DNA from: Flavobacteriia bacterium
Lineage (GTDB): Bacteria; Bacteroidota; Bacteroidia; Flavobacteriales; Schleiferiaceae
NCBI GenBank assembly: GCA_949516455.1
Contig: CATILC010000069.1
Coordinates: forward strand, 1-30,978
DNA length: 30,978 nucleotides
Direction: 5' to 3'
In this document: one piece after another, positions 7,418 to 15,608 of the stretch
How the letters are laid out: the number at the start of each line of letters is the position of its first letter
Position numbering within the stretch: position 1 is the first letter of the stretch
Position numbers and translations under genes: made by a program
Notes under the pieces: model-generated
What the model saw: only the letters and a program-made list of their open reading frames with translations
What the model was told of the DNA's origin: nothing
The model's database searches: none

Positions 7418-8110
7418 CTAATTGGTTTTGGAGTGCTTGGGCTTCCCGGCTTGGAACTCTTTGAGGTATTGAGGCTCGCTGTAGGCCAGATCGGCGAAGG
7501 CGCCCCGCCCAAAGGCTTCTTCTGCGAGCTTGATCATTCCACGGACGCTGGGCTCTGGGCCATCGAATACCCTGCAGCCCGCTGCTTCGAGCAGCCCCCG
7601 TGCTTTTTCACTTCCAGTTCCAAAACAGATCCCGGCAGGTTCTGGCAGTTGTTCCTCAAGGATCATGGCCTGTTCCTCCCGGATCATGCGCCCATCGCTC
7701 TGTAGGCATTTGGTGTAGACTTCCATCCGTCGGGCATCGATCATGGGCCAGAACGCTTCCGCCTGTTGTTCCGGATGATCCAAAAGGAAGGTCTGATGCA
7801 GCACGTCCAGTGAAGAAAGTGTGATCAGTGGGCAGTCAAAGGCGTAGGCAATGCCTTTGGCCAGAGACAGTCCGATGCGAAGACCGGTGTAGGAGCCCGG
7901 TCCAATGCTCACGGCCACTGCTTTCCAAAGTGCTTTTTCCCGGCCTACTTCTTCGATGAGTTCCTCTGCGAACAAATGCAGTTTCTCGGCATGGGCAAAG
8001 GAAGAGGCCGATTCTTCGCGCAGACCAGTGAGTGCTCCGTCACATCCAACACCAACGGAGCAATTCAGGCTCGCACTTTCGATAAGAAGGAGATGTCCTT
8101 GGCGGTCCAT
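7418..8110 (-). CDS. tsaB: tRNA threonylcarbamoyladenosine biosynthesis protein TsaB
   Basis: TsaB (YeaZ) is the ASKHA-fold partner that joins TsaD and TsaE to place threonylcarbamoyl on adenosine 37 of ANN-decoding tRNAs in the cytoplasm. The sequence shows the N-terminal LLLIESASLNCSVGV strand-loop and the hallmark SIGPGSYTGLRIGLSLAKG segment near residues 68 to 86, followed by PLITLSSLDVL and the MIDARRMEVY motif. Length of 230 residues is normal. The start was set at the ATG at 8110, which overlaps the stop of the adaptor gene as TGATG; a TTG three bases earlier is also in frame. The tight overlap indicates translation coupled to the upstream efflux adaptor gene, an odd pairing that probably reflects operon packing rather than function. 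Confidence 0.95.
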   Translation of the reverse strand: MDRQGHLLLIESASLNCSVGVGCDGALTGLREESASSFAHAEKLHLFAEELIEEVGREKALWKAVAVSIGPGSYTGLRIGLSLAKGIAYAFDCPLITLSSLDVLHQTFLLDHPEQQAEAFWPMIDARRMEVYTKCLQSDGRMIREEQAMILEEQLPEPAGICFGTGSEKARGLLEAAGCRVFDGPEPSVRGMIKLAEEAFGRGAFADLAYSEPQYLKEFQAGKPKHSKTN

Positions 8111-9396
8111 CAATCCTCTGCGCCCTCCTTCTTGGATCCCTCTGTCCCTTTGGCGGTCACTTCATCGCCGCTGTTGAGTGTTTTGCTTACTGCGCTGTAG
8201 GGACCGATAATGACGGTTTGTCCTTCTTCAAGTCCAGAGGTGATGTGGATGTTCTTGTCGTCCTGAATGCCGGTTTTCACTGCCTGTATGCGCGCTTTCC
8301 CATTCTTTTCGAGGAATACGACCTCCATTTCATCTGCCTTGGCTGCATCCTCTCTGCGCTCGCGTGCAGAACGACCTGAAGCGGTGTCGTCCCGCAGGGT
8401 GACCGCCTGAATAGGTACGACCAGGATCTTGGCCTGTTTGTCTGTTTCGATCTCTACCGAGGCGGTCATGCCCGGTCTCAGCGGAGAGATGCTGCTTCCT
8501 TCCGGATTCAGATGGGCGTAGCTTTCGGGCAGGATGCGGACTTTCACCTCGAAATTGGTGACCTGATCGACCCCAGTGGCCATCAGGTTTGCCGAATTGG
8601 CGATCTGTGTGACCACCCCTTTGAATTGTTCTCCGAGGAAGGCATCCACTTCGATGCGTGCCGTGTCGTTCAAGGCTACGCGCACTATGTCGTTCTCGTT
8701 CACCTCCACCAAGACCTCCATTTGCGTGAGATCGGCCACGCGCAGCAATTCCGTTCCGGCCATTTGGGCCGTTCCCACTACGCGTTCTCCGGCTTCTACA
8801 TTGAGCATGGAGACCGTACCCGATGTGGGGCTGTAGATCGTTGTCCTGTTCAGGTTGTCCCGTGCTTCCTTGAGATTGGCCTGCGCGCTTTTGAGCTGGA
8901 ACTCCGAAGATTCTACGCCGAGCTGTGCCACCTGAAATGCCCGCAGACTGGCGTCGAATTCCTGCTGGGAAATTGCGCCTTTGGTAAAGAGGCCTTCGTT
9001 TCGTTTGTGGTTCTTTTCCAATTCGAGGAACTGCGCTTTGGCCTGGGCCACGCTCGAACGTGTGGAATTCACCGCGGCCTGGGTCCGGTTGACGGCGGCC
9101 TCGTATATGTCCGGATTGATGCGCAGCAGCAACTGTCCCTCGGTAACGGCATCACCTTCCTGAATATCCAGCGCGACGATCTCTCCGCTCACCTCCGGGG
9201 ATATCTTCACCTCCAACTCGGGCTGGATCTTGCCCGATGCAGTGACGATCTCGATGATATCGGTGCGAAAACTCTCAGCGACTTCCACCTCGGTGGCGGA
9301 TTCCTTTGCGATCCAGCCGGATCTCTTGGCGACCACGAGCAGAACGATCAGCAGCGCCGTGGCGATCAGGACAATTCGAAGGGTTTTATTTTTCAT
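8110..9396 (-). CDS. Efflux periplasmic adaptor (HlyD/MacA-type membrane fusion protein)
   Basis: The 428-residue product has one N-terminal membrane anchor (residues 7 to 23), the first lipoyl half (about 55 to 95, VSGEIVALDIQEGDAVTEGQ), a coiled-coil hairpin rich in Ala, Gln and Glu (about 98 to 182), the second lipoyl half (IYSPTSGTVSMLNVEAGERV) and the beta-barrel and membrane-proximal domains. This is the order of adaptors that bridge an inner-membrane pump and a TolC-type channel. The C-terminus is charged and Lys/Glu rich. It follows the TolC gene by five bases and precedes tsaB with a one-base overlap. No ABC or RND pump gene lies in the window, so the partner and the exported compound are unknown. 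The MacA-like subtype is suggested by its single anchor and long hairpin. Confidence 0.92.
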   Translation of the reverse strand: MKNKTLRIVLIATALLIVLLVVAKRSGWIAKESATEVEVAESFRTDIIEIVTASGKIQPELEVKISPEVSGEIVALDIQEGDAVTEGQLLLRINPDIYEAAVNRTQAAVNSTRSSVAQAKAQFLELEKNHKRNEGLFTKGAISQQEFDASLRAFQVAQLGVESSEFQLKSAQANLKEARDNLNRTTIYSPTSGTVSMLNVEAGERVVGTAQMAGTELLRVADLTQMEVLVEVNENDIVRVALNDTARIEVDAFLGEQFKGVVTQIANSANLMATGVDQVTNFEVKVRILPESYAHLNPEGSSISPLRPGMTASVEIETDKQAKILVVPIQAVTLRDDTASGRSARERREDAAKADEMEVVFLEKNGKARIQAVKTGIQDDKNIHITSGLEEGQTVIIGPYSAVSKTLNSGDEVTAKGTEGSKKEGAED

Positions 9397-9401
9397 GGGA
9401 G

Positions 9402-10826
9402 TCAGGGTTGGATGCTGCCGTTCAGATAGAATTCGAGCGTCTTGATGCGGAAGATGAAATCGTATTTGGCCTGGGCCATTTGTGCTTGCGCACTGCTCAG
9501 TCCGTTGCGGGCGTTCTCATAATCGTACTGGCTGATGACGCCATTTTGGAAGCGCAATTCGGAGTAATCAAAGGCCTCCTGGTTGGCGCGAACATTGCTC
9601 TTTGCGGAGGCGTAGGTCTCCAGGGCCGATCGCGCATCGGCATGGGCCCGTTCGATCGTCTGACGAAGCTGATTTTTTGTGTCCTCCAGCTGAAGTTTGC
9701 TCTGCTCCTGATTGAGTCGGGCATTTCGGATGCCGTTCCTCAACTGAAAACCGGTCCATATTGGAACGCTGAGGTTCAATCCGATGAATTGGTTGATGTT
9801 GTCGGCATACTGATCGCCAAAGGGCTTTACGCCATCGGTCTGAAAAGTAAATCCCCCCAGATCGTTGACCAGTTCACCTGAAGCCGTTGTTCCAATGGGC
9901 AGCGGGTTGCGCGTTTGCGAATTGAAGTTGAGTACCTGATCGGAATAGTTGGTGGCCACTGCAGCGAAGAGCGACAGGCTCGGCCAAACGGCGCCTTTGG
10001 CCAAGGCCACTCCCTTCTCCGCGCTTTGTACGCTGAGCTCACTGGCCTTGATGGAGGGCTGATTGCCCAGAGCGGCTGTGTAGATATCCTGTGGGCTCAT
10101 TGAAAGCAGTCCACTCTCTGGATCGGCTGCTGCATATCCGGCAACTTCAAGGTCTTCGCCCTTTGGGATCTGCATGGTCTGTGCAAGAATGAGCCGACTG
10201 ATCCTTAGGTTGTTCTGTGCAGAGACAAAAGACTGTTCGTCCCGTGCACGCTGGGCCTCGAGTTGCAGTTGGTCGCCTTTTGGCCGGGCGCCGGCATCTA
10301 CCAATTGCTTCATGCGCCGCAGCTGAAGCTGTGTGACCCGAGCCTGTTCGTCGGCGATCTTGAGGATCTCCTCATTGAGCAGGATCTGCACATACTGAGA
10401 GGCAACGCTCAGCGCCGTATTGTTTTTCATGTCCTCCAACTGGTAAACACTGACCATTCGGTCGAGCCGTGCCTGAGCGAGGTTGTTGTAGTTCTGAAGG
10501 CCGTTGAACAGGGTCCATGAGGCATTCAAACTCAGGCTATTGGTCTGACGGTCTGCCCGACTCGGTACATTGGTCACCGGGTCGATGTTCAGACCGAAGT
10601 TCCAATTGTAGCCCGCACTGGCATTCAACTGCGGGAAGAGGCCGCCCCAGCTTGCGTCAATGGTATTTTCTGCGATCTGCTCCTGAATGGCCGTCTGTTG
10701 GATCTGTATGTTCCTTTCAAGTGCGGTATCAATGCACTCACTCAGGGTCCAGGTTTTCTGTCCGCTCAATGTGCCGCAGAGGAGAAATGAGATCAGAATA
10801 ATGGGGAATCGACGGTGTGTCCGCAT
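9402..10826 (-). CDS. TolC family outer membrane efflux channel
   Basis: From the ATG at 10826 the protein has 474 residues: a signal peptide (about residues 1 to 21, with the hydrophobic core FPIILISFLLCG), then the TolC repeat architecture starting with TWTLSECIDTALERNIQIQ and repeating in the second half (QDIYTAALGNQPSIKASE). The SLNASWTLFNGLQNYNNLAQA segment and the later LNLSVPIWTGFQLRNGIRNA segment are the paired strands of the two repeats. Such trimers span the outer membrane and periplasm. The open frame continues upstream to 11186, but that region is antisense-like text overlapping two other genes and the signal peptide clearly marks the true start. A perfect TACCTTTG box lies just upstream. 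It is transcribed together with the adaptor five bases downstream. Confidence 0.93.
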   Translation of the reverse strand: MRTHRRFPIILISFLLCGTLSGQKTWTLSECIDTALERNIQIQQTAIQEQIAENTIDASWGGLFPQLNASAGYNWNFGLNIDPVTNVPSRADRQTNSLSLNASWTLFNGLQNYNNLAQARLDRMVSVYQLEDMKNNTALSVASQYVQILLNEEILKIADEQARVTQLQLRRMKQLVDAGARPKGDQLQLEAQRARDEQSFVSAQNNLRISRLILAQTMQIPKGEDLEVAGYAAADPESGLLSMSPQDIYTAALGNQPSIKASELSVQSAEKGVALAKGAVWPSLSLFAAVATNYSDQVLNFNSQTRNPLPIGTTASGELVNDLGGFTFQTDGVKPFGDQYADNINQFIGLNLSVPIWTGFQLRNGIRNARLNQEQSKLQLEDTKNQLRQTIERAHADARSALETYASAKSNVRANQEAFDYSELRFQNGVISQYDYENARNGLSSAQAQMAQAKYDFIFRIKTLEFYLNGSIQP

Positions 10827-10842
10827 GCGCCTACAATTCGGA

Positions 10843-10850
10843 CAAAGGTA
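10843..10850 (-). promoter_or_regulatory. Bacteroidota -7 box (TACCTTTG) upstream of the TolC-type gene
   Basis: On the minus strand TACCTTTG matches the Bacteroidota TAnnTTTG element exactly, 16 bases before the TolC-type start codon. The upstream -33 TTTG is not well conserved; a T/C-rich segment lies there. Transcription would begin about ten bases before the ATG, giving a very short leader. It lies between the small CxxC gene and tolC and suggests that the efflux genes can be transcribed separately from the oxidase block. Confidence 0.45.
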
Positions 10851-10879
10851 AAAAGAGAAGCGCCGCTCTTGAAGGAGCT

Positions 10880-11137
10880 TCAGACGGAAGTGCGCAGCTT
10901 CTTCCTGTGCCGGTAAATAAGGATGCCCAGAGTGGCGAGCAGTACGTAGGGAATGGCCATCAGGTAAAGGATGCCGTCGTTGAGACCCTCGGCGATGGGG
11001 CTGCCTCCCTGCTGGCTGCTTTCCGCCACAGCCCGGCACATACTGCACTGAGCCTGACTCCAGAATGGAAGAAATGCCAGAAGCGATAGGCCGATGACAG
11101 AGACCCAGCGGCGGCGGTTGTTTTGTCTCTGTTTCAT
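10880..11137 (-). CDS. Small CxxC membrane protein next to SCO (unknown function)
   Basis: This 85-residue protein has a positively charged N-terminus, a signal-like hydrophobic stretch (about 12 to 29), a CSMC motif (Cys31, Cys34) just after it, a short polar segment with EGLNDGILYLM, and one further membrane helix (about 55 to 74) ending in RHRKKLR. The topology places the CxxC outside the cytoplasm. Its ATG overlaps the SCO stop codon by four bases, so it is translationally coupled to a copper chaperone of the oxidase block. I know of similar short proteins beside oxidase genes in Bacteroidota but not of a proven function; a role in copper or thiol handling during oxidase assembly is inference. 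Too short to be found by size alone, but codon use and coupling support a real gene. Confidence 0.75.
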   Translation of the reverse strand: MKQRQNNRRRWVSVIGLSLLAFLPFWSQAQCSMCRAVAESSQQGGSPIAEGLNDGILYLMAIPYVLLATLGILIYRHRKKLRTSV

Positions 11138-11865
11138 TCTTCTGATTTGCTCTTGAGATAGTCTCTCCGCGCCTTTTCTTTCTCAAATTCCGCGATGAGC
11201 ACTTTGATGTCGGCGCTCAGGTCGCGCATTTCGGTTTCGTAGCGGGTATTGTAGCTCCCGACCACATTTCCGTCGTCGTCCTTGCGCGAGCGGATGCTTC
11301 CCTCCCAATCGACCAGCACCAACTGTTCGGAATGCAAAAAACCGCCGTCTGCTGAAGCATCCTCCTGAGCACTCAGCAGGTAATGACCTGCCGTCCGGTA
11401 CAGATCGTCTCGCTCCCCGGTGAGAAAGTACCAAAGGCCCTCTTCGGCACGGAAGCGCTCTGAATAGGCCTTCAATGCCTCGACTGTATCGTTCTCGGGA
11501 TCCACTGTGAAGGAAACGATCCGAAAGTCTTCAAAACCACGGAACCGCTCCTGATGCTGCTGAATGCGAAAATTCATCGAAGGGCAGATGCTCGGGCATC
11601 GGGTAAAGAAGAAACTGGCGAGATATATCGTGTTCTCCAGATCCGCGCTGGAAAGTTCTTCGCCGTTCTGGTCGATATACGACCAATCCGGGATGCGGTA
11701 GTCCAGGCTGTCCCATCCATCCTCTGTTTGGACGAGCTGCGGTGGCCCAACGCGTTCGAGTGGCTGAAAAAAATTCTCCTCGGCCGAATAGACGATGAGG
11801 TAGTAAATCAGGAAGGGAAGAATGAGCACGCCCACCAGGACGGCCCACTTTTGAGCATTCTTCAT
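11134..11865 (-). CDS. SCO1/SenC-type copper chaperone for cytochrome oxidase
   Basis: The 243-residue product has an N-terminal membrane anchor (about residues 7 to 26) and a periplasmic thioredoxin-like SCO domain. The copper site is complete: Cys90 and Cys94 in FFTRCPSICPSMN and His178 in GGFLHSEQLVLVD. SCO proteins load or reduce the CuA centre of subunit II. The C-terminal 40 residues are highly charged (EKARRDYLKSKSEE) and likely a flexible tail. The gene sits 13 bp downstream of oxidase subunit IV and overlaps the small CxxC protein gene by 4 bp, which fits an assembly role. The DVDPEN-type motif is seen as FTVDPENDTVE, typical of the family. Start is the ATG at 11865. Confidence 0.94.
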   Translation of the reverse strand: MKNAQKWAVLVGVLILPFLIYYLIVYSAEENFFQPLERVGPPQLVQTEDGWDSLDYRIPDWSYIDQNGEELSSADLENTIYLASFFFTRCPSICPSMNFRIQQHQERFRGFEDFRIVSFTVDPENDTVEALKAYSERFRAEEGLWYFLTGERDDLYRTAGHYLLSAQEDASADGGFLHSEQLVLVDWEGSIRSRKDDDGNVVGSYNTRYETEMRDLSADIKVLIAEFEKEKARRDYLKSKSEE

Positions 11866-11878
11866 GTCGTAAAAACGA

Positions 11879-12235
11879 CTAGTTCAGCATAAAGTTGATA
11901 TAGTTCCCTTCGGTGAGCACAATGAAGGTGAGATAGGGAATGAGGATCACGGCCGGAAGGGCGATGGTCCAGATCAGGTTGCCCCGTTCGAATTTCAGGT
12001 GCATGAAGAAGGCCACGATATAATAGGCCTTGACCAGGGTCAACAGAATGAAGAGGATGTTGAGATAAGAAGTGCCCACTATCTGTTCTCCGCCCATCAA
12101 AAGGGCAGGCTTGATGATGCCCAGTCCGACTTCAACGCCGGTGATCACCAGCAAAAGCCAAAAGACCAACCATATCCAGCGGGTTCCCTCAGGACCATCG
12201 TGATGCTCGCTTTCGCCTACTTGATGCTGTGCCAT
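11879..12235 (-). CDS. Cytochrome c oxidase subunit IV family protein
   Basis: This 118-residue protein has a short His/Glu-rich cytoplasmic N-terminus (ESEHHDGPEG) and three membrane helices: WIWLVFWLLLVITGVEVGLG, NILFILLTLVKAYYIVAFFMHL and IWTIALPAVILIPYLTFIVL. The second helix contains KAYYIVAFFMHLKFE, the conserved signature of the prokaryotic oxidase subunit IV family (CtaF/CyoD-like). Such subunits stabilise the heme-copper oxidase in the inner membrane and carry no cofactors. It lies 21 bp downstream of the long subunit III gene and 13 bp upstream of SCO, in the same operon. Start at the ATG at 12235 gives the usual length. Confidence 0.92.
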   Translation of the reverse strand: MAQHQVGESEHHDGPEGTRWIWLVFWLLLVITGVEVGLGIIKPALLMGGEQIVGTSYLNILFILLTLVKAYYIVAFFMHLKFERGNLIWTIALPAVILIPYLTFIVLTEGNYINFMLN

Positions 12236-12256
12236 GGGTGAAGAATTCTTTTCGGG

Positions 12257-13180
12257 TTAGACCAAATAAAAGAAGGTGAAGACAAATACCCACACCAGGT
12301 CTACGAAGTGCCAGTACAGCCCCACTTTCTCAACCATTTCGTAGTGCCCGCGCTGGGCGTAGGTACCCATGATCACGTTGATGAAGACCACTATGTTGAT
12401 CACTACCCCGGAGAAGACGTGGAAACCGTGAAATCCGGTGATGAAAAAGAAGAAGTTGGCGAATAGCGGACTTCCGTATTCATTGCGCGTCATGTTCGCC
12501 CCGTGGACCACATGCGCTTTTTGGATCATCCGATCGGAAACCTGAGCGGAAAAGAGTTCCTTTTTCTTACCCGTCGTCATCAACTGATAATCGCCCTGGG
12601 CAAAGGCTGCTCTTAATTGCTCATCCGTAAAGTGCTCGTGGTGGCCACCGTGATGTCCGTCGGTTTGTGGGCCATTGATCAATTCCGTGAGTGAAATATG
12701 AGATCCTTCTTGATCGGCCACGTAGAGCATCTGTCCGTTTTCCATTTGCACTGAACCCTTGTCCCCTATGATGAAGTGATACCACTCCCAAGCCTGAGAA
12801 CCGAGGAAAAAGAAGCCGCCCACGATGGTCAGGAACATCCAAAGAATGACGCCTTTTTTGTTGTTGTGGTGGCCTTCGTTCACTGCGAGTACCATAGTGA
12901 CCGACGACATGATCAGGATGAAGGTCATGAGGGCCACATAGAGCAGCGGCTGCTCACCGCTGATGTAAGGAAAATGCGTGAAAACGTCCTCAGCCACCGG
13001 CCAGGACTCCACATATTTGAACCGCATGAGCCCGTAGGCTGTTAAGAAACCAGAGAAAGTGAGTGCGTCACTCAAGAGAAAAAACCACATCATGAGCTTT
13101 CCGTAGCTCGCTCCTAGTGGTTGTCGCCCGCCGACCCAAAACTTTTCGTCTTGGGCGTCGATCACTGCTTCATTGGCCAT
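12257..13180 (-). CDS. Cytochrome c oxidase subunit III (long form with periplasmic/loop insertion)
   Basis: The 307-residue protein is a heme-copper oxidase subunit III. Typical segments are SYGKLMMWFFLLSDALTFSGF in the first helix, WEWYHF after the fourth, FFFFITGFHGFHVFSG, and the C-terminal GLYWHFVDLVWVFVFTFFYLV. Between the WEWYHF helix and the ITGFHG helix there is an extra hydrophilic loop of about 90 residues (roughly 139 to 230), including a His cluster at 176 to 183. Similar loops of differing sequence occur in other Bacteroidota subunit III proteins, so the insertion itself is a lineage trait. Neighbours are a second, shorter subunit III gene 29 bp upstream and subunit IV downstream. 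Subunits I and II lie outside the window. Confidence 0.93.
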   Translation of the reverse strand: MANEAVIDAQDEKFWVGGRQPLGASYGKLMMWFFLLSDALTFSGFLTAYGLMRFKYVESWPVAEDVFTHFPYISGEQPLLYVALMTFILIMSSVTMVLAVNEGHHNNKKGVILWMFLTIVGGFFFLGSQAWEWYHFIIGDKGSVQMENGQMLYVADQEGSHISLTELINGPQTDGHHGGHHEHFTDEQLRAAFAQGDYQLMTTGKKKELFSAQVSDRMIQKAHVVHGANMTRNEYGSPLFANFFFFITGFHGFHVFSGVVINIVVFINVIMGTYAQRGHYEMVEKVGLYWHFVDLVWVFVFTFFYLV

Positions 13181-13209
13181 AGATCGTAGTTATTTACGCG
13201 CTTGCAAGT

Positions 13210-13791
13210 TTAGCGAATAAATAACAGAAAAAGGAAGAGGTAGAGCCACAATGCGCCTAGGAAATGCCAGAAAATGGCAGCGAGTTCAAACCCCAATTTT
13301 TTCTGCCGGCTATACTTTCCCCGGGAACAAGAATTGGCGGTTTTGGCCAGACTGATCAGTCCGGCCAGAATATGCAGCAAATGAAAGAAGGTGATGGCGT
13401 AGACCCAAGAACCGGAAGTGCTGCTGCCTTTGCCTGTGAAGTAGATGCCCCGATCGATCAGATCCTGCCATCCCGCATACTGGAAAACGAGAAAGAGGAG
13501 GCCAAGGCCAAAGGTGATGCCGATCATTCGCGTTGCATTGGGCGTGTCATCGCGATTGATCATTCGGGAAGCCAAAACCATAGTGACACTCGATAGCCCG
13601 ATCACCACGGTGCTGTACAGGAACCAATTGGGCAAGGCGAACTCCATCCATAGGTTACTTTGCAGGAGCGCCTTTCGGCTGACCACATAACCCGAGGTAA
13701 GGCCGGCGAAGGCCATGAACATACTGGCGATACCGATCCACAGGAAGGGTTTCTTGACTTTCTTTTTTTCTTCAGCTGTCAAATAGGACAT
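13210..13791 (-). CDS. Cytochrome c oxidase subunit III (short form)
   Basis: A 193-residue membrane protein with five helices and the subunit III hallmarks FFHLLHILAGL and FWHFLGALWLYLFLFLLF at the C-terminus. The N-terminus KKKVKKPFLWIG is basic and cytoplasmic. It has no hydrophilic insertion, unlike the paralogous subunit III encoded directly downstream; two adjacent subunit III genes of different length are common in Bacteroidota caa3-type clusters. It lies six bases downstream of ctaB, so heme O synthase and oxidase subunits are very likely made from one transcript. Start is the ATG at 13791. It could serve as the second half of a split or duplicated subunit III module; which copy pairs with subunit I cannot be told from this window. 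Confidence 0.92.
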   Translation of the reverse strand: MSYLTAEEKKKVKKPFLWIGIASMFMAFAGLTSGYVVSRKALLQSNLWMEFALPNWFLYSTVVIGLSSVTMVLASRMINRDDTPNATRMIGITFGLGLLFLVFQYAGWQDLIDRGIYFTGKGSSTSGSWVYAITFFHLLHILAGLISLAKTANSCSRGKYSRQKKLGFELAAIFWHFLGALWLYLFLFLLFIR

Positions 13792-13797
13792 AGCACA

Positions 13798-14703
13798 TCA
13801 AATTAAGTAGCGGTCGAGCACGAATACGATCTGCATGAGCGTAAGCCACAAAACACTTCCGAGCATCAAACGGCGTGCAGCCTTTTCTGTTCGGAAGCGC
13901 AATAACTGTCCCGCGCGTATGATCAGAAAAATGCCGAGGACGAGGATCAACAATGCGCCGACAGGAGACAGCACCAGCGTACCCGTGAGGCCGAAAGCAG
14001 GGAGCAGAGACAAGGGCAGAAGTGCGAAGGTGTAGACAAAGGCCTGAAGGGCAGAGGAAGCATCTCTCTTGCCTGTGGGAAGCAAGTTGTAGCCTGCCCG
14101 CGCGTAGTCTTCGTGCAGCATCCAGCCGATGGCCCAGAAGTGCGGGAATTGCCAGATGAACTGTATGGCGAAAAGCGTTCCTGATTCAATGTCAAAATCG
14201 TTTCGGGCCGCCACCCAGCCCAGCATGAAGGGAATCGCTCCGGGAATGGCCCCAACGAATACCGCCCAGGGTCCTTTCGCCTTCATTGGTGTGTACACCA
14301 AGACGTACAAAAGCACGCTGAGCAGCCCGAATCCAGCGCTCAACGGATTGATCAAAAAGAGCAAAAAGGCTCCAATCAGCCCGTAGACCGAAGCGGCTAC
14401 AATGGCCTCGGAAAGGGATAACTGACCACTGGGCAGCGGTCGGTTCTTGGTGCGTTGCATCAGCGCATCCCGGTCGCGCTCCCAGATCTGGTTGAAGGCA
14501 TTGGAACTCGCCACCACAAGGAATCCTCCGATCACCAGATAGATGAACTCCAGCAGATCGAATGGATAAGCGGCGATCAAATAACCTGCCACAGCGGAGA
14601 AGACCACGCTGCTCGACAGTCTCGGTTTGGCGAGCGCGATGTATTGGGCGGCCTTTTCCTTGCCGCTCAACGGTATCGATGCAGTGTCTAAGCTTCGGCT
14701 CAA
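13798..14703 (-). CDS. ctaB: Protoheme IX farnesyltransferase (heme O synthase)
   Basis: CtaB (CyoE) adds a farnesyl group to protoheme, making heme O for the oxidase. The 301-residue UbiA-superfamily protein has about nine membrane helices and the first aspartate-rich motif typical of this branch, NQIWERDRDALMQRTKNRPL with Asn71, Glu75 and Asp79. LAKPRLSSSVVF near residues 24 to 35 and HFWAIGWMLHEDYARAGYNL in the second conserved loop complete the signature. The start is a TTG at 14703: an in-frame TGA lies upstream, and no ATG or GTG occurs between that stop and the first conserved segment. It follows cysQ by 45 bp and precedes the short subunit III gene by six bases, so it heads the oxidase assembly block. 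Confidence 0.94.
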   Translation of the reverse strand: MSRSLDTASIPLSGKEKAAQYIALAKPRLSSSVVFSAVAGYLIAAYPFDLLEFIYLVIGGFLVVASSNAFNQIWERDRDALMQRTKNRPLPSGQLSLSEAIVAASVYGLIGAFLLFLINPLSAGFGLLSVLLYVLVYTPMKAKGPWAVFVGAIPGAIPFMLGWVAARNDFDIESGTLFAIQFIWQFPHFWAIGWMLHEDYARAGYNLLPTGKRDASSALQAFVYTFALLPLSLLPAFGLTGTLVLSPVGALLILVLGIFLIIRAGQLLRFRTEKAARRLMLGSVLWLTLMQIVFVLDRYLI

Positions 14704-14748
14704 ATCAGCGTCTTGGATCTCGAACTCTTTTGCAAGGCCTTTGCTTGG

Positions 14749-15540
14749 TCACTTACAGACCAAAAACCACGGATTCAACAAATCCTCTTTGTTGTATTTC
14801 AACGGGCTTCGCTCTGGGTATTTCAAGACTTTGAAGCCTGCTGAGCTGCAGATGGCATGTCCGGCCGCCGTGTCCCATTCCATGGTCGGGGCAAAACGCG
14901 GATACACATCTGCTTTGCCCTCAGCCACCATGCACAACTTCAAGCTGCTGCCCCTGCTCAAGATCTCCAGTGCGCCATGTTCGGCTTTCAGTTCATTCAT
15001 GAACGATTCAGTCTCTGGACTCATATGCGAACGGCTGCCCACGGCGGTATAGGCGCGGTCGTTTTTCTGTGGAATGCCCGTTCCCGTCTGCTTCATTTCT
15101 GTCCAGCTGATGGACTCCTCTGTTCCCACCTGTTTCATGAAGGCGCCTTCGCCCACAACCCCGGCATAGAGCGTTCCTGTCACAGGTACATAAATAACTC
15201 CTGCCACAGGATCCTGTCCGTTCACCAGGGCGATGTTCACTGTGAATTCTCCGTTTCTCTTGATGAATTCCTTGGTTCCGTCCAAGGGATCCACCACCCA
15301 AAGCCAGGTCCAATGGCTGCGCTCCTCATAGGTCAACGCTTTTCCTTCTTCGCTGAGAATGGGCACCCCTGTTTTCTCGAGTTCCTTCACGATCTCAAGA
15401 TGCGCCTGCATGTCGGCTTTCGTGAGCGGCGAATCATCCGCTTTCATTTCCACGCCAAAGTCGGCGGTCTCGTAGACTTCAAGTATGGCTTTGCCGCCGT
15501 CAAGCGCCGCCCTTAGGGCATGATCCATTGATTTTTCCAT
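14749..15540 (-). CDS. cysQ: 3'(2'),5'-bisphosphate nucleotidase CysQ
   Basis: CysQ hydrolyses 3'-phosphoadenosine 5'-phosphate, the by-product of sulfate activation, to AMP. The 263-residue sequence has the inositol monophosphatase-like metal site: Glu64/Glu65 in ILSEEGK, the DPLDGTKEFI motif (Asp84, Asp87) and the C-terminal WDTAAGHAICSSAG motif. ADDSPLTKADMQAH near residue 35 is also characteristic. No sulfate assimilation genes are adjacent; upstream is a TonB-family gene and downstream is ctaB. The ATG at 15540 is used; a second ATG at 15528 would remove only four residues. Family identity is clear, with CysQ preferred over other inositol-phosphatase relatives because of the DPLDGTKEF form. 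Confidence 0.93.
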   Translation of the reverse strand: MEKSMDHALRAALDGGKAILEVYETADFGVEMKADDSPLTKADMQAHLEIVKELEKTGVPILSEEGKALTYEERSHWTWLWVVDPLDGTKEFIKRNGEFTVNIALVNGQDPVAGVIYVPVTGTLYAGVVGEGAFMKQVGTEESISWTEMKQTGTGIPQKNDRAYTAVGSRSHMSPETESFMNELKAEHGALEILSRGSSLKLCMVAEGKADVYPRFAPTMEWDTAAGHAICSSAGFKVLKYPERSPLKYNKEDLLNPWFLVCK

Positions 15541-15608
15541 CGCTTCTGTTGACTGAAAATGCGTCAGTGAAATTACTCCACAGAGTCAACAATCACGGCA
15601 GGAAAGGT

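Noticed and set aside
10827..11186. N-terminal extension of the TolC-type ORF to 594 residues
   Set aside because: The extra 120 residues overlap the small CxxC gene and the end of SCO, are rich in Arg/Gln/Gly without family similarity, and precede a perfectly placed signal peptide at 10826.
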